Shown here piece after piece: positions 1 through 6,281 of a stretch of 8,198 bases of DNA (position 1 is the stretch's first letter; each line of letters begins with the position of its first letter). The notes beneath the pieces were generated by a model that made no database searches, was not told the DNA's origin, and saw only the letters and a program-made list of their open reading frames with translations. The stretch comes from Deltaproteobacteria bacterium. GTDB taxonomy: Bacteria; Desulfobacterota; Desulfobacteria; Desulfobacterales; UBA11574. The position numbers and the translations under genes are program-made. The DNA is taken from NCBI GenBank assembly GCA_019314155.1, contig JAFCZV010000151.1, forward strand, positions 1 to 8,198. Reading direction: 5' to 3'.

Positions 1-1
1 C

Positions 2-577
2 CTTGCTACCCTTTGCGCTTATACAGTGGGTATTCTGATGGGGCTTGCGGCCGGATATCGCGGCGGCTGGGTGGATGATGTCCTCTCCCGTATTGCCGAC
101 ATCATTCTCTCATTTCCGGTGCTGGTGTTGTATATTATCATCATCGCGACGATCGGCGCCTCCGGAATTAACATCATTATTGCCATCACCTTTGCATCTT
201 CCCCCGGGATCATGCGTATCGTGCGCGGATTGGTGCTGGACCTTCGCAATCGCGACTATGTTGCCGCGGCCCAGACCAGAGGCGAATCAGACTGGCGAGT
301 GATGCTGGTTGAGATCTTACCCAACGCCCGCGGACCGCTTATCGTCGATGCATGCCTGCGTCTTGGTTACGTTATTATCACCATCGGTGTGCTCGGTTTT
401 CTCGGTCTGGGTCTGCCGCCGCCGGACCCTGATTGGGGTGGCATGGTCAACGAAACACGGCAGATGGCCATGGCCTTTCCACACATGACGCTCTTTCCCT
501 GCATCGCGATATCTTCGTTGATATTGGGGTTTAATCTACTGGCGGACGGTCTGCGTGAAATCTCATTACGTGATTAG
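2..577 (+). CDS. Dpp/Opp-type ABC transporter permease (DppC-like), 5'-truncated by window edge
   Basis: Inner-membrane permease subunit of a peptide/nickel-class (Dpp/Opp) ABC importer. The frame is open to the left edge, so the N-terminus lies outside; 191 residues are visible, where a full DppC is about 280-300. Hydrophobic segments lie near residues 1-16, 33-52, 55-72, 116-138 and 162-180. The cytoplasmic EAA loop that docks on the ATPase is clear at about 87-109 (VAAAQTRG, then a gap, then ILPN). The PPPDPDWGGMV stretch at 139-149 and the LADGLRE ending at 179-185 are typical of DppC. The stop codon overlaps the Shine-Dalgarno of the next gene, which implies one operon with translational coupling. 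The DppB partner and the substrate-binding protein are presumably upstream, so the substrate cannot be told. Family assignment is firm. Confidence 0.93.
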   Translation, partial: LATLCAYTVGILMGLAAGYRGGWVDDVLSRIADIILSFPVLVLYIIIIATIGASGINIIIAITFASSPGIMRIVRGLVLDLRNRDYVAAAQTRGESDWRVMLVEILPNARGPLIVDACLRLGYVIITIGVLGFLGLGLPPPDPDWGGMVNETRQMAMAFPHMTLFPCIAISSLILGFNLLADGLREISLRD

Positions 578-581
578 GAGG
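576..581 (+). promoter_or_regulatory. Shine-Dalgarno AGGAGG overlapping the permease stop
   Basis: A perfect AGGAGG starts inside the TAG stop codon (575-577) of the permease and lies 10 bases before the ATG at 592. It fixes the ATPase start and suggests translational coupling of permease and ATPase. Confidence 0.75.
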
Positions 582-591
582 TAAGCAACAT

Positions 592-1335
592 ATGAATAAA
601 GATCAAGCACCGGTACTGATCTGCAAGGACCTCTGCATCTCTTACTATACCCGGGCGGGAGAGATCCCGGCGGTTGTGGATTTTTCGCTGACGGTAAAGC
701 CCGGTGAAACCATCGGCATTGTCGGCGAATCGGGCTGCGGCAAATCTACCGTCGCCATGGCGATCATGCGGTACATGGGCGCCAACGGGGGTATCAAGAG
801 CGGCAGTATCACCTTCAAAGGCCGCGATTTGACCCAACTGTCAGAGAGTGAGCTACGCAGTATTCGAGGAGCCGAGATCGCCATGATTTACCAGGAGCCT
901 TTTGCCTCTTTGAATCCAAGCCTCAAAATAAAAACTCAGCTTATGGAAGTGCCCCTGGCGCATGAGAACATTTCCAAGGATGAAGCGCGGCAGAGAGCTG
1001 CGCAGATGCTGTCTGATGTCAATTTGCCCGATCCTGAGCGGATGATGGAATCCTACCCGCACCAGTTATCGGGAGGACAGCAACAGCGAGTGGTTATCGC
1101 CATGGGGCTTTTGTCGAATCCATCACTGTTGCTGCTGGATGAGCCTACTACCGCACTGGATGTGACGGTAGAGGCCGGCATCGTCAAGCTGGTTGCCGAT
1201 ATCAGCAAGAAGTTCGGCACATCTCAGATCTATATTTCCCATAACCTCGGTTCACCTGGCCAAAACACCCCTACACCCACGGCCTTTTTGCCTGTATCCC
1301 GTTGCCGACGGCGGATAAAAATGCGGCACCGCTGA
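592..1335 (+). CDS. Dpp/Opp ABC transporter ATPase, first nucleotide-binding domain (DppD-like), broken by an internal deletion/frameshift
   Basis: ATP-hydrolysing subunit of the importer begun by the upstream permease. Visible motifs are Walker A GESGCGKST (residues 45-53), Q-loop Gln101 in YQEPFASLNP, the signature LSGGQQQR (159-166), Walker B LLLLDEP with D183/E184, the D-loop TALD, and H-switch His217 in ISHNLG. Homology stops at Gly220. The remaining 27 or so residues (SPGQNTPTP onwards) are an out-of-frame reading of sequence that, one frame back, reads FTWPKHPYTHGLF, the family's HPY tail. In DppD about 26 residues, including the conserved strand after the H-switch, normally separate these two points, and they are absent here. 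The intact gene was probably one frame from 592 to 2630, about 705 codons once the lost segment is restored. As it stands this product should not fold normally. The cause is either a true pseudogene or an assembly or sequencing loss of about 80 bases. Confidence 0.85.
   Translation: MNKDQAPVLICKDLCISYYTRAGEIPAVVDFSLTVKPGETIGIVGESGCGKSTVAMAIMRYMGANGGIKSGSITFKGRDLTQLSESELRSIRGAEIAMIYQEPFASLNPSLKIKTQLMEVPLAHENISKDEARQRAAQMLSDVNLPDPERMMESYPHQLSGGQQQRVVIAMGLLSNPSLLLLDEPTTALDVTVEAGIVKLVADISKKFGTSQIYISHNLGSPGQNTPTPTAFLPVSRCRRRIKMRHR
1249..1268 (+). other. Deletion/frameshift junction inside the tandem ATPase gene
   Basis: To the left, frame 592 encodes ISHNLG ending at 1251. To the right, the frame starting at 1251 encodes FTWPKHPYTHGLFACIP and continues unbroken into the downstream reading frame. 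Compared with DppD proteins, about 26 residues are missing between them. The missing length must be 3k+1 bases to rejoin the frames, so about 79 bases is likely. The position is set by homology and could be off by a few bases. Confidence 0.75.
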
Positions 1336-2630
1336 AACCGATTCGGGGTCAGCTCCCGTTGCCGTTTGAGCGGCCCCAGGGCTGTTATTACCATCCGCGC
1401 TGTGATTATTTCAAGCCAGGGCTGTGTGATCTTGAGCGTTTCAAAATGGTACATGTTGAAGATAGTGCCCCCGACCATCGCGTACGATGTTTACGCTATA
1501 AAGAAATCGACCATCGTCGCGAGGTGCCGGGCGGTGAGGCCAAAGAGGCGATCGAGCTTGGCAAACGGGTCCTCAAGGTAAATGGCATGAAGAAGTACTA
1601 CGAGGTTCGTGACAACTCACTGCGGGCTTTATTTGCCGGCAAAAGAATTCGCCATGTAAAAGCCAACGAGGAGTTGAGCTTTACTGCCAGGGAGGGTGAA
1701 ACTGTAGCGATTGTTGGTGAATCCGGTTGTGGCAAATCAACCTTTGCCAAAGTGCTGATGGGTTTGGAAACAAGTACTGAGGGCGAGGTGCGTCACAACG
1801 GCAAAGACATTTCGGAAGTGGCAGTTAGAGACCGCAGCGCCAAACAGATTAGCTCGCTTCAGATGGTATTTCAAAATCCGTTTGACACCTTGAATCCAAG
1901 CCATAGTATTGGCGGTCAGATATCACGCGTTATCAAGAAATTTGGGGTGGAAACTGATAAGAAGAAAATATTCGATCGGGTGATGATCCTTCTGGATACG
2001 GTCAAACTGCCAAGGGATTTTTATTTTAGAAAACCCAGGCAGCTGTCGGGCGGACAGAAGCAGCGTATCGGTATCGCCCGTGCATTTGCCGGAAACCCGA
2101 GTATGGTAATTGCAGATGAACCGGTTTCCGCACTGGATGTCTCTGTAGCGGCGGCGGTGACAGAGCTGCTGATGGATATTCAGCGCGAACATAAAACCAC
2201 GCTGCTTTTCATAAGCCATGATATGAGCGTGGTGCGTTACCTGTCGGATCGCATTGTCGTCATGTATCTCGGGCATATTCTTGAAAGAGGAACCACGGAG
2301 GAAATCTTCGCTCCACCCTATCACCCCTATACAGAAGCGCTGTTATCTGCGGTACCGATCGCCGACCCTGAAGTGACCAAGCGTGAAATTGTGCTGGAAG
2401 GGAACCTGCCAAGTGCAATGAAACCGCCCAAGGGTTGCCCGTTTTGTACCCGCTGCCACCGGCGAATTGGTGATATCTGTGATAATGATCCGCCGCTGGA
2501 GCAATTCGTGGTAGATCGGCACATTATCAAGTGTCACATACCCCTTGAAGAACTGCGCCAGGTGTTACCGGTCATCACGGTGCCGGGTGTATCAGAGCGT
2601 CTCCACGTCGAGCAGATGGATGAACACTAA
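1302..2630 (+). CDS. Dpp/Opp ABC transporter ATPase: DppD-like C-terminal tail fused to a complete DppF-like nucleotide-binding domain
   Basis: The first ~70 residues from the TTG at 1302 are the tail of the broken upstream DppD-like domain: PIRGQLPLPFERPQGC, then a four-Cys HPY-family tail (QGC, PRC, GLC, VRC). With no stop or obvious new ribosome site, the frame runs into a full DppF-like ATPase from about 1566. That domain has Walker A GESGCGKST (residues 139-147), signature LSGGQKQR (248-255), Walker B MVIADEP (268-274), H-switch ISHDMS (304-309), HPYT (341-344) and a Cys-rich tail with C379, C382, C385, C393 and C411. True translation probably began at 592 in an undamaged tandem protein. 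In the present sequence initiation at 1302, or at internal ATGs 1446 or 1587, is uncertain. Two-domain ATPases of this class are known (GsiA and YejF are examples), but a Cys-tailed HPY region after both halves is less usual. It would couple ATP hydrolysis to import of a peptide-like solute. Confidence 0.85.
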   Translation: MPTADKNAAPLKPIRGQLPLPFERPQGCYYHPRCDYFKPGLCDLERFKMVHVEDSAPDHRVRCLRYKEIDHRREVPGGEAKEAIELGKRVLKVNGMKKYYEVRDNSLRALFAGKRIRHVKANEELSFTAREGETVAIVGESGCGKSTFAKVLMGLETSTEGEVRHNGKDISEVAVRDRSAKQISSLQMVFQNPFDTLNPSHSIGGQISRVIKKFGVETDKKKIFDRVMILLDTVKLPRDFYFRKPRQLSGGQKQRIGIARAFAGNPSMVIADEPVSALDVSVAAAVTELLMDIQREHKTTLLFISHDMSVVRYLSDRIVVMYLGHILERGTTEEIFAPPYHPYTEALLSAVPIADPEVTKREIVLEGNLPSAMKPPKGCPFCTRCHRRIGDICDNDPPLEQFVVDRHIIKCHIPLEELRQVLPVITVPGVSERLHVEQMDEH

Positions 2631-2663
2631 CGAGACCGAGAAGAGTGTCTTGTCTCCATGCAT

Positions 2664-2683
2664 GTGACGCTATGCGACTTCAC
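2664..2683. other. Imperfect hairpin between convergent genes
   Basis: GTGACGC (2664-2670) can pair with GCG (2674-2676) and TCAC (2680-2683), leaving a 3-base bulge and a TAT loop. It sits in the 63-base gap between the two convergent stops at 2630 and 2694. There is no T-run on either strand, so a bidirectional terminator is only a weak possibility. Nothing else recognisable lies in this gap. Confidence 0.2.
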
Positions 2684-2693
2684 CTGGCGGTAT

Positions 2694-4136
2694 TCACTCA
2701 CTTATAAATTGATCCGCCAGACTGCGGATGACTTGCGCCTTTTCCGGTGGAATCGGCAGGGGCCGGTGGGTTTCGATAATTTCCAGGAGCCGCTGCCGGG
2801 CGCGGTCCAAAAGATTTCGACTTCCCGATTCTTCCCATTTTTCATAACCATCCCGGCAAATGAGTCTGGGGCGCCACTGGGTAGACCGAAAGTGTCTCAA
2901 GGTATGTTTGTGGGTGAGAAATTGGCCCCCTGGTCCAACCTCCTTAATGACATCCAACCCCAGTTCGTCATCGTTCACCGGAATGCCTCTTTGAAATCGT
3001 CGTAACTGATCGATGATTTCATCAATGATCACCACCATCTCCAGGCTTCCGGTGCGGCCAAAGTCGAGGTAGCCCACGTCGTGATTCAGATTCGCTCCAG
3101 ACATCATCGACAGGAAAGTGATGAAGGTGGCTTCCAGGGTGGCCTGGCCGTCAGGAATCTGGGAATCACTGGTCCCGGCGTAGCCCCAACTGGGGAGATC
3201 ATAATATTGGCTCATTTCAATGGCAGCCATGTAAGCAAGGTAGTATTCCGGAGCATTGTATGAACTCTGGCTGGTGGCCATATCCATCACGGCAGCTCCC
3301 ATGCCCATGAGAAAGGGCGCCCCTTCAGCTTTTAACTGATGGATGACCAAACCGCAAAAGCATTCCGCCAATCCTTGGGCGACGTGTCCGGCAAGGGTCA
3401 TGGCAGCTGTGGCTCCGGAGAGGGGAGCTGGTGAGTAAATGGCAGGAATCTGTTTTTCAGCGCAAAAAAGGAGCTTATCCAGGCTGGTGAAAGGATGTTT
3501 CAATGGGCTTATGGGTTCCGCATAGTGGATGAAGTAGGGTCGCGCACGCAGTTTCTCTTGGCCGCCTCTGAGGATTCCGGCGATTCTCCACATTTCCCTC
3601 AAGTCGTTTCGGTCTTCGGCGGTACTGACAATAGGTTTGCTGGAATTCTCAACCATGGCCTGAAAGCCGGCAAAGTAGGCTTTATGTGGGTCAACATCGG
3701 ATGGGTGCGCACAAGACATGATGAAATCAATATTGGAAAGCGCATCGCAGAGACGAGCTGCGCGACTGACGTCATCTAGGATACAATGACGCCGTTTCAT
3801 GGTTTCCGCATCAAGTGCATAGAGGAGGTCGGAACCGGTGCCGAAATAGGAGCGACGACCCCCGAGATCCATGACATGGCTGCCTTCACGGTCATGGATG
3901 GGAATATTGCGGGGCGCGGTCCGGATGGCTCCTTGTACCAGGTTTTCGGGTATTTTTACGATGTTGTCCTCCGCCACACGACAGCCGGCCTTCTGCAAAA
4001 GGGTTAGGGCCTCGTCGTGGAGGATCTGCATACCGATCTTTTCCAAAATTTCCAGTACGGCTTGGTGAATTCGTTCTTTATCGGCTTGGGATAAAAAGAG
4101 TAGAGCAGGTCTCGGAGACGACTCATTCGTAATCAT
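2694..4136 (-). CDS. MttB-superfamily (COG5598) methyltransferase, non-pyrrolysine type
   Basis: 480 residues, the usual length for the trimethylamine:corrinoid methyltransferase superfamily. The N-terminus matches the family: a QADKERIHQAVLEILEKIG helix, then GMQILHDEALTLLQKAGC. Further family blocks are GSDLLYALD (101-109), APLSGATAAMTLAGH (237-251), GTSDSQIPDGQ (321-331), GANLNHDVGYLDFG (347-360) and VGPGGQFLTHKHTLRHFR (400-417). No amber codon interrupts the frame, so this is not a pyrrolysine enzyme. Characterised relatives (MtgB, MtcB, MtpB) demethylate glycine betaine, carnitine or proline betaine onto a corrinoid protein in the cytoplasm, and a similar quaternary or N-methyl amine substrate is inferred here. 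No corrinoid protein or MtgA/MtqA-type partner is in the window. The ATG at 4136 follows AAAGGA at a good distance, and the gene starts 25 bases after the AOR stop, so the two are almost certainly co-transcribed. Confidence 0.9.
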   Translation of the reverse strand: MITNESSPRPALLFLSQADKERIHQAVLEILEKIGMQILHDEALTLLQKAGCRVAEDNIVKIPENLVQGAIRTAPRNIPIHDREGSHVMDLGGRRSYFGTGSDLLYALDAETMKRRHCILDDVSRAARLCDALSNIDFIMSCAHPSDVDPHKAYFAGFQAMVENSSKPIVSTAEDRNDLREMWRIAGILRGGQEKLRARPYFIHYAEPISPLKHPFTSLDKLLFCAEKQIPAIYSPAPLSGATAAMTLAGHVAQGLAECFCGLVIHQLKAEGAPFLMGMGAAVMDMATSQSSYNAPEYYLAYMAAIEMSQYYDLPSWGYAGTSDSQIPDGQATLEATFITFLSMMSGANLNHDVGYLDFGRTGSLEMVVIIDEIIDQLRRFQRGIPVNDDELGLDVIKEVGPGGQFLTHKHTLRHFRSTQWRPRLICRDGYEKWEESGSRNLLDRARQRLLEIIETHRPLPIPPEKAQVIRSLADQFISE

Positions 4137-4161
4137 GTTATCATTCCTTTATTGATGGAGA

Positions 4162-6006
4162 CTAACTAAGATCCAATTCCTCCAGCTTCTCCCTGGAAGG
4201 TTTTCCGGACTGATCCCAGCCCATGACCTTATAGAATTCCTGCTTCATCGGCTCCATCCATGCAATAGGTTTGGACGGCTCGTCGTTAGAATTGTATTCT
4301 TTATCAAAAAACATCTCGGGCAGGCAATCCTCAGCACTGCTGACTCCATGCCGTACATTGAATAGTCTCTCCAAATTGGCGAGTCTCTCTCCGACTGCAA
4401 ACAGCATCTTAGCATCTACGGTCTTGCCGTTCATAGCAGTAGTAAGCTCAGCTTCATACTCCAGATCAAAAGCGCGTATTAACGACAGGGCCGGCACTTT
4501 GCAAAGGCCCAGACAATCCAGAACCAGGTTGACGATCATTGATCGTCGTACCAAATGGGCTTTCCCATGAATAGATTTGAGGTTGACGGCCTCTGTTGTA
4601 CCAAACTCTTGGGCTGCTCTGTCCGGTGACCATCCGTATTCCAGGGTGGAGAAGACATCGTTAAAGTCTGCACCGCGGCTGGAGACCGCATATCCCAAAG
4701 CTGTCCCCATGATGTGGCAGGGATGATACCCTGAAAGTTCTAATCCCTTGACATGCGGGGCAAAGCGTTCGGCACCTCGTCCGATGACGGCCGCGGCTTC
4801 CCGGACCCCCCTGGCAAGAATGGAGCCAAGTCCTTTACTATCAACTATTTGCCTGATGAGGGTTTCCATGGCTTCCGCATTTCCCCAGGATAGGTCCAAG
4901 CCGCCGGTGAGTTCGGGTGTAAGGATTCCTCTCTCGTATAGGTCCATGGCAAAAGCAATGGTACTGCCTGCGGACATATTATCGATCCCCACCCGGGAAC
5001 AGAGGTTGTCCAGCCGGACGACTGCCTCCAGATCGCTCAAGCCGCACTTGGAGCCCAAGGAGATCATGGGTTCGAATTCGGGGCGTAATGCTTTTGCACC
5101 TTCATCCCCAAATTGAAGCTCTGCCTTGCATTGAATTGGGCACTTGTTACAGCCTCGAGATCGAGTGACATATTTTCGCAACTGTTTTCCATCCAGGGAA
5201 TCGATCGCTTCAAAGCGGTTTTGCCTGTAATTGCGCGTCGCCAGTATGCCCATGTCGTCGGCCCATTTCACATATCCGGCGCCTCCGTAAGTGGATACGG
5301 TTTCAAATTGGGGGGAGTTCCTCATCTGCTGGACGTAATTTCTGATTGCCTGACGCTGATTGGACGATGTCTTATTATTAGGGCGTCTTCGTCCCCTTAC
5401 TACAATTGCTTTGAGGTTTTTGGATCCCATGACAGCACCCATGCCGGTGCGTCCGGCGGCATGATCGAGATCAGATATGATACAGGCAAATCGACAGCCG
5501 TTTTCTCCCCCGGGTCCGATGGCCAGAATCTTCAGGTCTTCGTCTCCCAACTCCTCCTTGAGACGCCTGTCCGTCTCCCAAGTATCCAGACCCCACAGGC
5601 TTTGTGCGTCGCGCGTTTCCACCATATCTCTATCGATCCAGAGGTAGACAGGGGTCGGGGCCAGGCCTCGAAAAATTAGGCTTTGAATGTCACATGACCG
5701 CAGTTTAGAAGCAAAACCCCCGCCTACATTGGAACTGCCCAGTATGCCTGTCAGGGGTGAAAGGGCGTTGATGTGCAATCTTGAAGAAACAGGCGCTGCG
5801 GTGCCGGTGAGCAACCCGCAGGAAAGCGTTAGAATATTTTCCGGGCCCAACGGGTTGATACCGGGGTGAATAAGTTGATTAAGATACCACACATTGAAAC
5901 CCCGACCTCCCAGAAAATTGCGGTAGGCATACTCCGGGAATGGTGAAGCCTGCAAGGCTCCATTGCTCAGATCCACATCAACAATTCGTCCCATGAACTT
6001 GCCCAT
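4162..6006 (-). CDS. Aldehyde:ferredoxin oxidoreductase family protein (tungsten/molybdo-bis-pterin)
   Basis: Cytoplasmic oxidoreductase of the AOR family, expected to interconvert an aldehyde (or related carbonyl) and acid with ferredoxin as partner, using a bis-pyranopterin metal centre and one [4Fe-4S] cluster. With the start at 6006 (614 residues) the N-terminus MGKFMGRIVDVDLSNG aligns with the usual MYGxWGRxxxVxLSxG. A longer start at 6024 adds MMGGFS but has no ribosome site. Cluster ligands are C286-x2-C289-P-x2-C293 and C502 in LDCLGLC. The pterin region is seen in GGRG (33-36), the block around GRTGMGAVMGSKNLKA (185-200) and PEFEP (309-313), whose E312 matches the family's active-site Glu. 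Oddity: at 443-450 it reads SRGADFND, whereas aldehyde-oxidising members usually have His after RG(A/G)(C/D), as at H448 of Pyrococcus AOR. Here Phe448 takes that place, so true aldehyde oxidation is uncertain. First gene of a probable two-gene operon with the methyltransferase. Confidence 0.92.
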   Translation of the reverse strand: MGKFMGRIVDVDLSNGALQASPFPEYAYRNFLGGRGFNVWYLNQLIHPGINPLGPENILTLSCGLLTGTAAPVSSRLHINALSPLTGILGSSNVGGGFASKLRSCDIQSLIFRGLAPTPVYLWIDRDMVETRDAQSLWGLDTWETDRRLKEELGDEDLKILAIGPGGENGCRFACIISDLDHAAGRTGMGAVMGSKNLKAIVVRGRRRPNNKTSSNQRQAIRNYVQQMRNSPQFETVSTYGGAGYVKWADDMGILATRNYRQNRFEAIDSLDGKQLRKYVTRSRGCNKCPIQCKAELQFGDEGAKALRPEFEPMISLGSKCGLSDLEAVVRLDNLCSRVGIDNMSAGSTIAFAMDLYERGILTPELTGGLDLSWGNAEAMETLIRQIVDSKGLGSILARGVREAAAVIGRGAERFAPHVKGLELSGYHPCHIMGTALGYAVSSRGADFNDVFSTLEYGWSPDRAAQEFGTTEAVNLKSIHGKAHLVRRSMIVNLVLDCLGLCKVPALSLIRAFDLEYEAELTTAMNGKTVDAKMLFAVGERLANLERLFNVRHGVSSAEDCLPEMFFDKEYNSNDEPSKPIAWMEPMKQEFYKVMGWDQSGKPSREKLEELDLS

Positions 6007-6013
6007 AGAGAAA

Positions 6014-6019
6014 CCCCCC
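6014..6019 (-). promoter_or_regulatory. G-rich ribosome site deciding the AOR start
   Basis: On the minus strand GGGGGGT lies 7 bases before the ATG at 6006. The alternative ATG codons at 6024 and 6021 have no purine-rich sequence ahead of them. Together with the N-terminal family match this favours 6006, although GGGGGG is not a canonical Shine-Dalgarno. Confidence 0.45.
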
Positions 6020-6024
6020 ATCAT

Positions 6025-6039
6025 TAACCATAACGGTTA
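6025..6039. repeat. Inverted repeat TAACC-ATAAC-GGTTA upstream of the AOR
   Basis: Perfect 5-base arms (6025-6029 and 6035-6039) around a 5-base centre, placed between the candidate promoter and the AOR start. It could be an operator half-site pair or a leader hairpin. Arms this short can arise by chance. Confidence 0.3.
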
Positions 6040-6058
6040 CGTAGCTAACTTGGACCGA

Positions 6059-6086
6059 CTTATATTGCAGAAAGATCGTCTGCCAG
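6059..6086 (-). promoter_or_regulatory. Candidate sigma-70 promoter for the AOR-methyltransferase operon
   Basis: On the minus strand, CTGGCA (6086-6081, four of six matches to TTGACA) and TATAAG (6064-6059, five of six matches to TATAAT) are separated by 16 bases. The -10 box ends about 52 bases before the AOR start. The gap 6007-6279 contains no gene; apart from the sites listed here I see nothing recognisable in 6087-6236. Confidence 0.35.
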
Positions 6087-6236
6087 ATCTTGTAGGTGAG
6101 TAGGATTGTCACAGGATTATGGGACTGTCAAGAGCTGTTTTTTGAGGGTAGGCGCGAATGTCTATACCAGGTACGCCGTTATCATACTGCTATTTCGTCG
6201 CCTTGATGGTGGTCAGCCACGGATGAGGGGCCGTTT

Positions 6237-6281
6237 AAAAAAATAGAATCTTACCGAAATGATTTCATTTTTCTAAAGATT
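6237..6281 (-). terminator. Possible intrinsic terminator after the AsnB-like gene
   Basis: On the minus strand AATCTT (6281-6276), overlapping the TAA stop, pairs with AAGATT (6252-6247). Inside it GAAA can pair with TTTC. A run of seven T (6243-6237) follows the stem closely. The stem is AT-rich and so weak, but its placement straight after the stop and before a candidate promoter fits a transcript end. Confidence 0.4.

Noticed and set aside
1246..1270. Programmed -1 ribosomal frameshift joining 592-1335 to 1302-2630
   Set aside because: A -1 shift would join the frames, but it would not restore the ~26 conserved residues missing after the H-switch, and no canonical slippery heptamer is present.
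1923..2324. 133-residue minus-strand open frame
   Set aside because: It is antisense to the Walker B/signature region of the DppF-like domain and has no ribosome site or recognisable motif.
2658..3005. 115-residue plus-strand open frame after the transporter operon
   Set aside because: Most of it is the complement of the methyltransferase C-terminus, and its sequence resembles no transporter component.
5113..5679. 188-residue plus-strand open frame
   Set aside because: It lies wholly opposite the AOR gene, whose motifs are clear throughout; the plus-strand translation shows no recognisable family.
6067..6086. Sigma-54 promoter (TGGCA ... TGCA on the minus strand)
   Set aside because: The GG and GC dinucleotides are about four bases too far apart for the -24/-12 spacing.
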